Source: an uncultured Prevotellaceae bacterium
GTDB lineage: Bacteria > Bacteroidota > Bacteroidia > Bacteroidales > Bacteroidaceae
Assembly (NCBI GenBank): GCA_900318115.1
Contig: ONJJ01000020.1
Location: 20,629-84,628 of the forward strand
Direction of reading: 5' to 3'
DNA length: 64,000 nucleotides
The notes under the pieces are model-generated. The model was not told the DNA's origin and made no database searches. It saw only the letters and a list, made by a program, of their open reading frames with translations. Shown here one piece after another: positions 51,538-58,738 of this stretch; within the stretch, counting starts at the first letter, position 1; each line of letters starts with the position of its first letter. The position numbers were made by a program, and so were the translations under genes.

Positions 51538-53007
51538 TCATTTTTCATTTCCCAGCGTCAGGCTTCTCAGCCCATAGTGCAAGCTCCAGAACGTCTGCAG
51601 GGCACCGATGAAAGCACGCTGGGCAGCATCCTTCTCGCTGATGCTCGTGTTCAGTTCCAACAGACTGGTGCGTCCCTGCAGATACAGCCAGCGCGCCACC
51701 TCGTAGCGTCGCAGTGCTGTCTGGCGGGTGCGGTAGGCGATGCGCACGCGGTAGCCCTGGATGTTATACTGCCGCACCATCTTCAGCACGTTCAGCCGGA
51801 AGTCCTGCATGGCCTGTTCGCTCTGTGTCTGAGTCAGTTCCAACCTCGACTGTGCCACGCGCACCTGACCTTTACCGCGTCCCCAATCCAGCAACGGCAG
51901 CGACACGGACAGACTCACGTACTGCTGGTTCATGGGCTTCGTGTAAGCTTCGCGTATCGTGGTGCCCGTCTGGGAAAGACCGAACTGCATATAGAGGTCC
52001 GCCTTCAGGCCACGGCTGGCTTTGGCAGCTGACAGCGCGCTCTGGCTCTCTATCACGTTCAGTCGCAGCTGCTCCGGGTCGGGGTTGTTCTTCAGTGCCA
52101 GTGCCAACGCCTCCTCTGCGTCCACCGTCTGATGCGGGATGATGGTGTCGGGCACCACGCTCAGCACCACGTTCTCCCCCACTCGCAGGTAAGAGCGCAG
52201 CGACTGCATGGCATTCTCCACCTCCGCCTCGGCGTTCAGTCGGTTGGTCTCCTCGCTGAGCTTGTTCACCTCCAGTTGCAGCATCTCGTTTTCGGTGATG
52301 CTGCCACGTTCATAGCGACGCCGGGCGTACTGATGCAGGGTGTCGCTGACGGCATAGTTCTGGCGGGCGATGTCGAGATCCGTCTGCGCCGAAACCAGAT
52401 AAAAGAAATAAGTACTCGCGCGTGAGGCCACCAGCTCCATCGTCTCGGCCAGCTGCTTGCGGGCGATGCTGATGCGCATCGGCTCCGTGCGACGGGCCCA
52501 CCGCAGGCTGTTGTGCCCGAACAGGCTCTGCTGGTAGCCGATGGAGATTGGCACGCTGGAGTATCCGTGCGTGCGCCGCTCAAATTCGTCCTGGCGGTAG
52601 AGGTTGCTGCGCACGAACAACGTGCCGCCCGTCAGCGCCACGTTCTGCGAGATGCTGAGCGAGAGGTCGGTACTCAGTTGGTTCTGCCGCACAAAAATAT
52701 TGGTACCGTCGGGCTGTGTGATGCTGCTCACCTGGCGATTCAGCGAGGGCGCCGTGCTCAACGTGACGGACGGCAGGTAGTTCGCTCGGTAGTAGCGATA
52801 ACTCCACTCCGCCGCTTCCAACTGGTGGCGCGCCGCCAGCGCATCGCTCGACTGCCGCTGCGCCAAGGCCACGACCTCGCTGAGCGTCAGCCGCAACGTG
52901 TCCGCAGGCTCTGCCCAGCCGAGAGCAGGTCCGAGCCTTGTCATTGAGCCCGCCATCGTGCCATTGGCGAGGACAGAAAATATTAAAGTAATCACAATCG
53001 CTTTCAT
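51538..53007 (-). CDS. TolC-family outer-membrane efflux protein
   Basis: 489 residues with a signal-like start (MKAIVITLIFSVLANGTMAGS) and two OEP repeats of long helices: LRLTLSEVVALAQRQSSDALAARHQLEAAEWSY, then VDAEEALALALKNNPDPEQLRLNVIESQSALSAAKASRGLKADLY. Forms the trimeric exit duct of an export complex. It has a near-perfect sigma-54 promoter whose predicted start is only 2 nt before this ATG, so either the mRNA is nearly leaderless or translation begins at the internal ATG (codon 18). First gene of tolC-hlyD. Confidence 0.92.
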   Translation of the reverse strand: MKAIVITLIFSVLANGTMAGSMTRLGPALGWAEPADTLRLTLSEVVALAQRQSSDALAARHQLEAAEWSYRYYRANYLPSVTLSTAPSLNRQVSSITQPDGTNIFVRQNQLSTDLSLSISQNVALTGGTLFVRSNLYRQDEFERRTHGYSSVPISIGYQQSLFGHNSLRWARRTEPMRISIARKQLAETMELVASRASTYFFYLVSAQTDLDIARQNYAVSDTLHQYARRRYERGSITENEMLQLEVNKLSEETNRLNAEAEVENAMQSLRSYLRVGENVVLSVVPDTIIPHQTVDAEEALALALKNNPDPEQLRLNVIESQSALSAAKASRGLKADLYMQFGLSQTGTTIREAYTKPMNQQYVSLSVSLPLLDWGRGKGQVRVAQSRLELTQTQSEQAMQDFRLNVLKMVRQYNIQGYRVRIAYRTRQTALRRYEVARWLYLQGRTSLLELNTSISEKDAAQRAFIGALQTFWSLHYGLRSLTLGNEK

Positions 53008-53020
53008 ACCTCACACTGAG

Positions 53021-53036
53021 GCAAGAAGCGTGCCAA
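53021..53036 (-). promoter_or_regulatory. Sigma-54 promoter of tolC-hlyD
   Basis: The minus strand reads TTGGCACGCTTCTTGC, matching TGGCACG-N4-TTGC. Counting the final C as -12, transcription starts at about 53009. Confidence 0.88.
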
Positions 53037-53090
53037 ACCGTTATCTCACTGATTATCTTCGAAGAAGAAAGATTCTTCCGCTATAAAATA

Positions 53091-53126
53091 CGTGCAAAAC
53101 CGCACATCTTCGTGCGGTTTCGCACA
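53091..53126 (-). promoter_or_regulatory. Pair of activator boxes (UAS) for tolC
   Basis: Two 16-bp boxes, CGTGCAAAACCGCACA (53091) and CGTGCGGTTTCGCACA (53111), start 20 bp apart. The distal edge (53126) is 105 nt from the -12 C at 53021, the same geometry as at 58599 and 62597. The inner AAACCGCAC/GTGCGGTTT also forms a hairpin. Confidence 0.85.
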
Positions 53127-53130
53127 TCTA

Positions 53131-53595
53131 TCAGAATGGGAAAAGAAGGGGTAATACGATAATCATCACGATGCCCATGATGAGCTGCAGAAATCGGCGC
53201 AGGAAGGAGAGCGACTTGCGGTTGCCTTGCCTGTCGATGTGACAGAAGATGCCCGGTGCCTCCTCCACGGCCGCTGTGCCACGGGTGAAGGAGCGGGCAC
53301 TCGTCCACCGACAAGGAATGACGAGGCTGCCACCCTTGTCGATATAACCCCACTTGCCGCTTGAATCCTGCACCGCCGCCAAGTCCTCGCTGAACGAATA
53401 AGCGCGCTGCCACGTGCAGGGGATGACGAGCGTGCCGGCCTCATCAATGAAGCCGTACAGACCCCGCTCATCCCGCACCCAGGCACGTCCGCAGTGGAAA
53501 CCACGTGCATCGTGCCACCGGCAGGGAACGACGATCTGCCCCGCCTTGTCCGCGAAGCCTACAAGGCCCTGTCGCCTCACTCGTTGCAATTTCAT
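53131..53595 (-). CDS. WG-repeat protein with C-terminal membrane anchor
   Basis: 154 residues: four WG-type repeats of about 33 residues (GLVGFADKAGQIVVPCRW; GLYGFIDEAGTLVIPCTW; GKWGYIDKGGSLVIPCRW; a short GIFCHIDRQGN), then a hydrophobic tail (LQLIMGIVMIIVLPLLFPF) that could anchor it. WG repeats form beta-propeller-like or binding modules; role unknown. The start has GAGGAG just upstream. Immediately before it on the same strand is a fragment of an FMN-reductase-like gene. A TACCTTTG box lies at 53732-53725. Confidence 0.75.
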   Translation of the reverse strand: MKLQRVRRQGLVGFADKAGQIVVPCRWHDARGFHCGRAWVRDERGLYGFIDEAGTLVIPCTWQRAYSFSEDLAAVQDSSGKWGYIDKGGSLVIPCRWTSARSFTRGTAAVEEAPGIFCHIDRQGNRKSLSFLRRFLQLIMGIVMIIVLPLLFPF

Positions 53596-53602
53596 CTCCT
53601 CG

Positions 53603-53692
53603 CTATTCAGAGTCCCGATGCATCAGGGCCGTATTCTTGTTCCTGCGCGGACTGCCATTCACGAAGATGGCCTTTAGCGTTTTCTTTTCCAT
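53603..53692 (-). pseudogene. Truncated NADPH-dependent FMN reductase/flavodoxin-like fragment
   Basis: A 29-codon ORF, MEKKTLKAIFVNGSPRRNKN followed by TALMHRDSE and a stop. The pattern (I-F-V-N-G-S-P-R-x-N-x-N-T-A) is the FMN-phosphate loop that opens NAD(P)H-dependent oxidoreductases of about 180-200 aa. The rest of such a gene is missing; the WG-repeat gene starts 8 bases later. Best read as a decayed gene start whose promoter (53732-53725) and position were taken over. Confidence 0.6.
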
Positions 53693-53724
53693 CTTTTATA
53701 GACTGTTTTGATGTTTTAGCGGTG

Positions 53725-53732
53725 CAAAGGTA
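53725..53732 (-). promoter_or_regulatory. -7 box upstream of the flavodoxin fragment and WG gene
   Basis: The minus strand reads TACCTTTG. No clear -33 box at the expected spacing. Confidence 0.4.
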
Positions 53733-53866
53733 ATCAAATTTTTTGATTCCGTTGTTCTCTGAGGTTAAAAATGCACTGATGACCTTGTGTTTTGTAGCAA
53801 GAATTACAGGAAACGCACGTCGATGGGGGCGTCACCTATGCAAATAAGAGTCCTGCTTGCCTCGGT

Positions 53867-55630
53867 TTAAGAAAGTCCTTTCAGCAGTTGCTGCAGGAGG
53901 TAGGTGGCGTTCTGGTTGCGAGCCACGCCGGGCGTGATGCGGTAGGTGTAGGTGATGTGGTCGGAGAGTTGGATTTCGAAGCAGTAGTTGTGGAAGCGGT
54001 CGGAGTGCTCCTCGGCCATGCGGGAGAGTTCCAGGTCGTGGGTGGCGATGACTCCGGTCACGGGCAGCGCACTGACGGCTTCGAGGAAGAGGCGGGAACC
54101 ATTGAGTTTGTCAAGGGAGTTCGTACCTTTCAGGATCTCATCGAGGATGATGAGGGTGTGGGGCGGCTTGGCGGCGTCCGCAGTTGAGGTTGCTCTGACG
54201 AAATCCAGCAGCTGCTGCAACCGCAACAACTCAGCATTGAAATAAGAGATGCCATGGGCGAGGTCGTCGGAAGTGCGCATAGAGGTGAAAAGCGAGAAGA
54301 GCGAGCAACGCAGGTGTCCGGCAAAGACAGGCAGACCGACACGTGCCAGCAATACATTGATACCCACGGAGCGCAGGAAGGTGCTCTTGCCCGCCATATT
54401 GGCGCCCGTGATGATGTAGTAATGTCCGTCGGCGAGGAGGAAGTCATTGCGCACGGCCTTGGCGCCGAGGAAAGGATGCCACAGTCCTTTGGCTTCAAAG
54501 AGGGGTCCCTCCACTACTTCTGCATCGGTAGCTTCGGGGTGATTGAAGCGAAAGGTGGCCAGGGAGACGAGCGCGTCGTAGCGGCTGACGGCCTCTATCC
54601 ATTCGGGGATGCGCTGAAGGTAGCGTTCTTTCCACGACAGGAACCTGCGGACGATGAAGAGGTCGGCCATGAACAGGGCGTTGGAGATGAGAATCCAGAA
54701 CTCATTCCGACGATCGATACTGGCCACGATGGAGGTGAGGGAGGTGAAGGCAGGAGCGGCTTCCGAAGTCTCGGGCACCAGTGCCATCAGCCGTTCATAG
54801 ACCTTCAGCTGGCGGAGGATGCCCTCCGTGGCACGCTTCGTGAGCAGCAACGGACGGGCAAACAGGAGGCTGGCCACCAGCACTTCCAGCACGGCCCAAG
54901 CCATCACACTGCCGGCACCGGCCAGCCCTAAGACGCTGGCCACTAACAGAGCATAGAATCCACCGACAAGAGCGACTGCGAGGTACAGTGCCAGCCAGGA
55001 ACCGGCAAAACGAGGAACGCGGATGGAGGAGACGCCCTCCAAGGCACGCAGGACCGAGGCCGTGTCCACGTGTTCCTGCGCCATGAAGGTCATGCGACGG
55101 GTATCTTCCTCCGCCAACTGCCGAATGGCATCGCGCCGCTGCTGCACCTCGGCGAGTGAGGGCACACGAATCTCGGAAAGCAAGGCTGCCAGATGGTCGC
55201 TGCCACCCGATGTGACTGTGCGGTTCATGCGCTGGAAGAGGGATTCGGGGCCGAAGACATCGAGGTCGGTGGTAAACGGGTGCGCAGGGTCGGCATAGCG
55301 CTTGCCGTCGTCGAAGTGCGAGAAGTCGCCGTCCAAGGCCGCCAGCTCACCTTCATAGACCCTCAGCCACGACTCACACTCGCCCAGCCGTGCCGAGCTA
55401 CGTACATCGAGGCTGCGAATCCAGAGATAAACCAGCACCGCCACGCCAGCAGCCACCAGAAGGGGCCACCACCCATCCGTCACGCCATAAGCCACGGCGA
55501 AAGCCACCGCAGCAAAGAAACTGACCAACTCCGCCACGACGAAGTTTCTGGTCTTTCGCCTCAGCACCACCGCCTCAGCCCGCAGTGCATCGGCCTTCTC
55601 CTGATAGTATGTTTTTAAATCTTGTTGCAT
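53867..55630 (-). CDS. Membrane-anchored MutS-like ATPase
   Basis: 587 residues. Two membrane-helix pairs (about 35-70 and 208-260) frame a helical part. The C-terminal 200 residues are a MutS domain V ATPase: YIITGANMAGKSTFLRSVG (Walker A 409-416), LIILDEILKGTNSLDKLNGSRLFLEAV (Walker B and dimer helix) and VIATHDLELS. The mismatch-recognition domains I and II of MutS are absent, so mismatch repair is unlikely; this matches the poorly studied membrane MutS-related family of Bacteroidetes. Own promoter at 55706-55676. Function unknown. Confidence 0.85.
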   Translation of the reverse strand: MQQDLKTYYQEKADALRAEAVVLRRKTRNFVVAELVSFFAAVAFAVAYGVTDGWWPLLVAAGVAVLVYLWIRSLDVRSSARLGECESWLRVYEGELAALDGDFSHFDDGKRYADPAHPFTTDLDVFGPESLFQRMNRTVTSGGSDHLAALLSEIRVPSLAEVQQRRDAIRQLAEEDTRRMTFMAQEHVDTASVLRALEGVSSIRVPRFAGSWLALYLAVALVGGFYALLVASVLGLAGAGSVMAWAVLEVLVASLLFARPLLLTKRATEGILRQLKVYERLMALVPETSEAAPAFTSLTSIVASIDRRNEFWILISNALFMADLFIVRRFLSWKERYLQRIPEWIEAVSRYDALVSLATFRFNHPEATDAEVVEGPLFEAKGLWHPFLGAKAVRNDFLLADGHYYIITGANMAGKSTFLRSVGINVLLARVGLPVFAGHLRCSLFSLFTSMRTSDDLAHGISYFNAELLRLQQLLDFVRATSTADAAKPPHTLIILDEILKGTNSLDKLNGSRLFLEAVSALPVTGVIATHDLELSRMAEEHSDRFHNYCFEIQLSDHITYTYRITPGVARNQNATYLLQQLLKGLS

Positions 55631-55675
55631 GGTCCGAATCCATCACGTTGGTTTTGTGACGAAGATTTCAGGATG

Positions 55676-55706
55676 CAAAAGTAGGCATTTCTCTTGATTT
55701 CAACAA
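55676..55706 (-). promoter_or_regulatory. Promoter of the MutS-like gene
   Basis: The minus strand shows TTG (55706-55704), 20 bp, then TACTTTTG (55683-55676), 46 bp before the start. Confidence 0.65.
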
Positions 55707-55788
55707 GGATAGGAGCAAGAAAAAAAGATATTTTGTGTTTCCTTGGTTTATTTTAAAAGAACTCTGGATGAAGAATGCAGACTCCTGG

Positions 55789-55825
55789 TGTGCGGAACCG
55801 AACACAAGATGTGCGTTTTCGCACA
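55789..55825 (+). promoter_or_regulatory. Pair of activator boxes upstream of the response-regulator gene
   Basis: TGTGCGGAACCGAACA (55789) and TGTGCGTTTTCGCACA (55810), starts 21 bp apart, fit the same consensus as the boxes of the three sigma-54 promoters. No -24/-12 element follows. Confidence 0.7.
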
Positions 55826-55896
55826 AAATAGAGTGTTTTGAGGCTCTGATAGGCAAATAGCTGGAAGAAGGACGGCCGGGAATGAAGTTTTCTTCT

Positions 55897-55904
55897 TATC
55901 TTTG
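55897..55904 (+). promoter_or_regulatory. -7 box of the response-regulator gene
   Basis: TATCTTTG, 33 bp before the ATG at 55938. It implies a housekeeping promoter and rules out the in-frame ATG at 55902. Confidence 0.6.
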
Positions 55905-55937
55905 CGCAGAAAAATCATCAGACAGAAAACGCCAGTT

Positions 55938-57359
55938 ATGCAAAACCATCCCACAGACAAAGGCTACCGTTCCGTCCCGGACAGGCAAGGCGGGAGCAGA
56001 GCCACTGACGGCCGCATCCTCGTCGTGGATGACAACGAGGATATCCTCTTTGCCCTGAACCTGTTGCTGAAGCCGCTGGTGGAGGACATCAGAGTAGCTA
56101 CCAAACCGGAATTGATCGACAAGTTCTACGACCAGATTCATCCTGACTTAGTGCTGCTGGACATGAATTATAAAAGAGATTCCATCAGTGGCGAGGAAGG
56201 CTTCGAGTGGCTGGAGCACATCCTGCACCGCGACCCGCAGGCCGTCGTCATCCTCATGACGGCCTACTCCGATGCCGACAAGGCCGTGCGAGCGCTGAAG
56301 AGCGGTGCCACGGACTTCATCACCAAGCCCTGGGAGAACTCACGATTGCTGGCCACCATCTTCTCGGGCATCAAGCTTGGACAGGAACGCCATCGCACCC
56401 GTGTGCTGGAACAGCAGATGGAGGTGGCAGCATCACCCTTCGGTGCCACAACAGCTCCCACCATCATCGGCCAGAGTCCTGCCATGCAACACGTCCTGCA
56501 GACCGTGGCACAGGTGGCCGCCACAGATGCCAACGTACTCATTCTGGGCGAGAACGGCACGGGCAAAGATGTCATCGCACGCCAGCTCGGAGCCCTGTCC
56601 GCCCGCGCCTCGAAGCCGTTTGTGAGCATCGACCTGGGCAGCGTGCCGGAACAGTTGTTCGAGAGCGAGCTCTTCGGCTACGAGAAAGGAGCCTTCACCG
56701 ATGCCCGCAAGTCCAAGGCGGGCCGCATGGAGACGGCCAACGGCGGCACGCTCTTCCTCGACGAAATCGGTAACCTGCCCCTACCCTTGCAGGCGAAGAT
56801 GCTCGCCGCCCTGGAACGTCGCGAGATCTCGCGCCTCGGCGGTACGCAGGTGACGTCCATCGACGTCCGTCTCATCTGCGCCACCAATGCCGACCTGCAT
56901 CGCGAGGTGGAAGAAGGACGTTTCCGTGAGGACCTGCTCTACCGCATCAACACCATCGAGATCACGATGCCTCCGCTGCGCGACCGTGGCGAGGACATCA
57001 TCCTGCTGGCCGAACACTTCCTCGCCCTCTACGCGCGTAAATATAATAAGGTGTCGCTCTCGCTGAACCGCGATGCCCGCCAGAAGTTGCTGCGTCACAC
57101 GTGGCCGGGCAACGTGCGGGAGCTGATGCACGCCGTGGAACGGGCCGTGCTACTAGCCAAGGGGCCAGGACTCTGTGCAGCGGACTTCGTACTGAAGGAG
57201 ACCACACGCCGCAGCGCCCAGACACCGACCCTGAACCTCGAACGCCTGGAACAGGAGGCCATACAGCGAGCCATGGACGTCGCGGGAGGCAACATCAGCA
57301 AGGCCGCGGACCTGTTGGGCATCACGAGGTATGCGCTATATAGGAAACTGAATAAGTAA
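55938..57359 (+). CDS. NtrC-type sigma-54-dependent response regulator
   Basis: 473 residues in three domains. Receiver (26-135): ILVVDDNED, phospho-acceptor Asp75 in LVLLDMNY, Lys130 in FITKPW. AAA+ domain: GENGTGKD (204-211), the sigma-54 contact loop GAFTDA (251-256; commonly GAFTGA), TLFLDE (271-276). C-terminal Fis-type helix-turn-helix: NISKAADLLGITRYALYRKLNK, with core KAADLLGITRYALYRKL. It should bind the paired TGTGC-N6-GCACA boxes and drive the sigma-54 promoters of tolC and both permeases. The kinase gene follows after a palindromic repeat. A short RQGGSRATDG stretch before the receiver is poorly conserved-looking. Confidence 0.93.
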   Translation: MQNHPTDKGYRSVPDRQGGSRATDGRILVVDDNEDILFALNLLLKPLVEDIRVATKPELIDKFYDQIHPDLVLLDMNYKRDSISGEEGFEWLEHILHRDPQAVVILMTAYSDADKAVRALKSGATDFITKPWENSRLLATIFSGIKLGQERHRTRVLEQQMEVAASPFGATTAPTIIGQSPAMQHVLQTVAQVAATDANVLILGENGTGKDVIARQLGALSARASKPFVSIDLGSVPEQLFESELFGYEKGAFTDARKSKAGRMETANGGTLFLDEIGNLPLPLQAKMLAALERREISRLGGTQVTSIDVRLICATNADLHREVEEGRFREDLLYRINTIEITMPPLRDRGEDIILLAEHFLALYARKYNKVSLSLNRDARQKLLRHTWPGNVRELMHAVERAVLLAKGPGLCAADFVLKETTRRSAQTPTLNLERLEQEAIQRAMDVAGGNISKAADLLGITRYALYRKLNK

Positions 57360-57365
57360 GGACCC

Positions 57366-57428
57366 ACCCCTCACCCTCCCTCCGCTCGGCCCAAAGGGAC
57401 GCTTCACACTTGAAGAAAGGAAGGGAGT
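57366..57428. repeat. Palindromic element between regulator and kinase genes
   Basis: CCCCTCACCCTCCCTCCGCT, then CGGCCCAAAGGGACGCTTCA and CACTTGAAGAAAGGAAGGGAG. The middle part is nearly identical to 11531-11565 in the chromate transporter gene. Confidence 0.7.
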
Positions 57429-57448
57429 AGCTACCTTATGAAACGGAT

Positions 57449-58594
57449 ATGAAAACGTATTTGTTGTACATAGTTGGACTGGTTTTCTTGCCGCTGGCGA
57501 TAGCGGCGTGCTTGTTTGAGCACCTGCCCGTCACCGCAACAGCCATCAGCCTGCTGCTGCTCGGCTTGTGCATCTCGCTCTACAATCGCATCAGCCGTCT
57601 GCGCTACAGCTACCGCGAGACGGAACGGGAGAACGAGACGCTGCGGCACAAACTCACCGAAAGCGAACGGCAGATGCAGTACCTGCAGCAACTGACGGAA
57701 AACGTCGATACTGCCCTCTTCGTCTGCTCCACCGACGGACGGATTGACTGGATGAATCATGCAGGGAGGAAGATCCTCTCCTCGCTCACCCGTCAGGGGG
57801 AGGGCCTTTTTGGGGTGGGTCTCTTCCTCCCCTCCCCCATCCTTCAGGCCATTGCCGACCACGCCGAGGTGGTGAATGGCTGCGCCCTTTCCACCGTCCT
57901 ATTGCGCATCGACGGACATCGCCGCATGGTGGTGGCGATGAAGGATGTCTCGATGCTGATGCAGCGACAGGAAATGGAGGCTTGGCTGCAACTCATCCGC
58001 GTGCTGACGCACGAAATCATGAACTCGCTGACGCCCATCATCTCCATCAGCGAGACATTGGCAGAATCCCTCCCCCAAGGGGGAGGACAGGAGGGGGCCT
58101 CGGTCATCAACCGTCGCTGCCACGCGCTCCTCGACTTCGTGGAGAGCTACCGACAGCTCACTCGCATCAAACAACCCGAACGCACGACGTTCCCTGTCAG
58201 TGAACTCTTTGAACACATTTCTGCTCTCTATCCACAAGTCCAGACCAAAGGCGACGGACTGCTGACGGCTGACCGTTCACAGTTGGAGCAGGTACTCATC
58301 AACCTCATCAAGAACGCCATCGAAAGCGGAGCAACGCAAATCTCCCTCACCGCGCAGCCGCTCCCCTCCCCGTCGGGTGGGGATGGGGCTGATACAGCCA
58401 TTCATGTAAGCGACAACGGCGCAGGCATGACGCCCGACGTCCTCGCACACGCCTTTGTGCCTTTCTACACGACCAAGCCCAGCGGCACCGGCATCGGCCT
58501 CAGCCTCTGCCGCCAGATTATCCTCAAGCACGGCGGTCACATCAGCGTGAACAGTCATCCCGGCCTCGGCACCACGTTCACCATTACCCTGTAA
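57449..58594 (+). CDS. Sensor histidine kinase
   Basis: 381 residues. Two membrane helices at about 3-22 and 28-45 with almost no periplasmic loop, so it senses within the membrane or cytoplasm. A PAS-like domain (85-165; VDTALFVCSTDGRIDWMNHAG) follows. DHp: VLTHEIMNSLTPI with His188. ATPase: QVLINLIKNAIESGA (N-box), SDNGAGM, GTGIGLSLCRQII. Three low-complexity loops (about 112-130, 206-216, 304-313) coincide with palindromic repeats at the DNA level: one in the PAS domain, one between the DHp helices, one in the ATPase sheet. Partner of the NtrC-type regulator upstream. Confidence 0.92.
   Translation: MKTYLLYIVGLVFLPLAIAACLFEHLPVTATAISLLLLGLCISLYNRISRLRYSYRETERENETLRHKLTESERQMQYLQQLTENVDTALFVCSTDGRIDWMNHAGRKILSSLTRQGEGLFGVGLFLPSPILQAIADHAEVVNGCALSTVLLRIDGHRRMVVAMKDVSMLMQRQEMEAWLQLIRVLTHEIMNSLTPIISISETLAESLPQGGGQEGASVINRRCHALLDFVESYRQLTRIKQPERTTFPVSELFEHISALYPQVQTKGDGLLTADRSQLEQVLINLIKNAIESGATQISLTAQPLPSPSGGDGADTAIHVSDNGAGMTPDVLAHAFVPFYTTKPSGTGIGLSLCRQIILKHGGHISVNSHPGLGTTFTITL
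57780..57840 (+). repeat. Palindromic coding element 1 in the kinase gene
   Basis: CTCACCCGTCAGGGGGAGGG, a T-rich spacer, then CTTCCTCCCCTCCCCC. Encodes SLTRQGEGLFGVGLFLPSP. Confidence 0.7.
58066..58100 (+). repeat. Palindromic coding element 2 in the kinase gene
   Basis: CCCTCCCCCAAGGGGGAGG (58069-58087 region), then ACAGGAGGGGGCC. Encodes SLPQGGGQEGA. Core nearly the same as the intergenic copy at 12182. Confidence 0.75.
58359..58391 (+). repeat. Palindromic coding element 3 in the kinase gene
   Basis: CGCTCCCCTCCCCGTCGGGT, then GGGGATGGGGCTG. Encodes PLPSPSGGDGA in a loop before the SDNGAGM box. Confidence 0.65.
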
Positions 58595-58598
58595 CGCC

Positions 58599-58634
58599 TG
58601 TGCATTTCCGCACAATCCTGGGCGAAAGCGCACA
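58599..58634 (+). promoter_or_regulatory. Pair of activator boxes for the first permease gene
   Basis: TGTGCATTTCCGCACA (58599) and TGGGCGAAAGCGCACA (58619), 20 bp apart. The first base of the distal box is 105 nt before the -12 C at 58704. Confidence 0.88.
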
Positions 58635-58688
58635 GGACGCCGCAAGCAGTGTTTTTGTCATCTCCCGATGAATCAGCGACTTATCGTT

Positions 58689-58704
58689 TTGGCACGGTTC
58701 TTGC
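58689..58704 (+). promoter_or_regulatory. Sigma-54 promoter of the first permease gene
   Basis: TTGGCACGGTTCTTGC; transcription start predicted at 58716, leaving a 23-nt leader. Confidence 0.9.
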
Positions 58705-58738
58705 GCTATTATTATTGTTACAAAATCAGTTTCACAAA

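Noticed and set aside
55902-55937. Upstream ATG for the response regulator
   Set aside because: It overlaps the TATCTTTG promoter box (55897-55904) and so would not be in the mRNA.
56688-56705. GAFTDA instead of GAFTGA as a sign that the regulator cannot use sigma-54
   Set aside because: The Asp variant occurs in working members of the family to my knowledge, and three excellent sigma-54 promoters with matching boxes are nearby.
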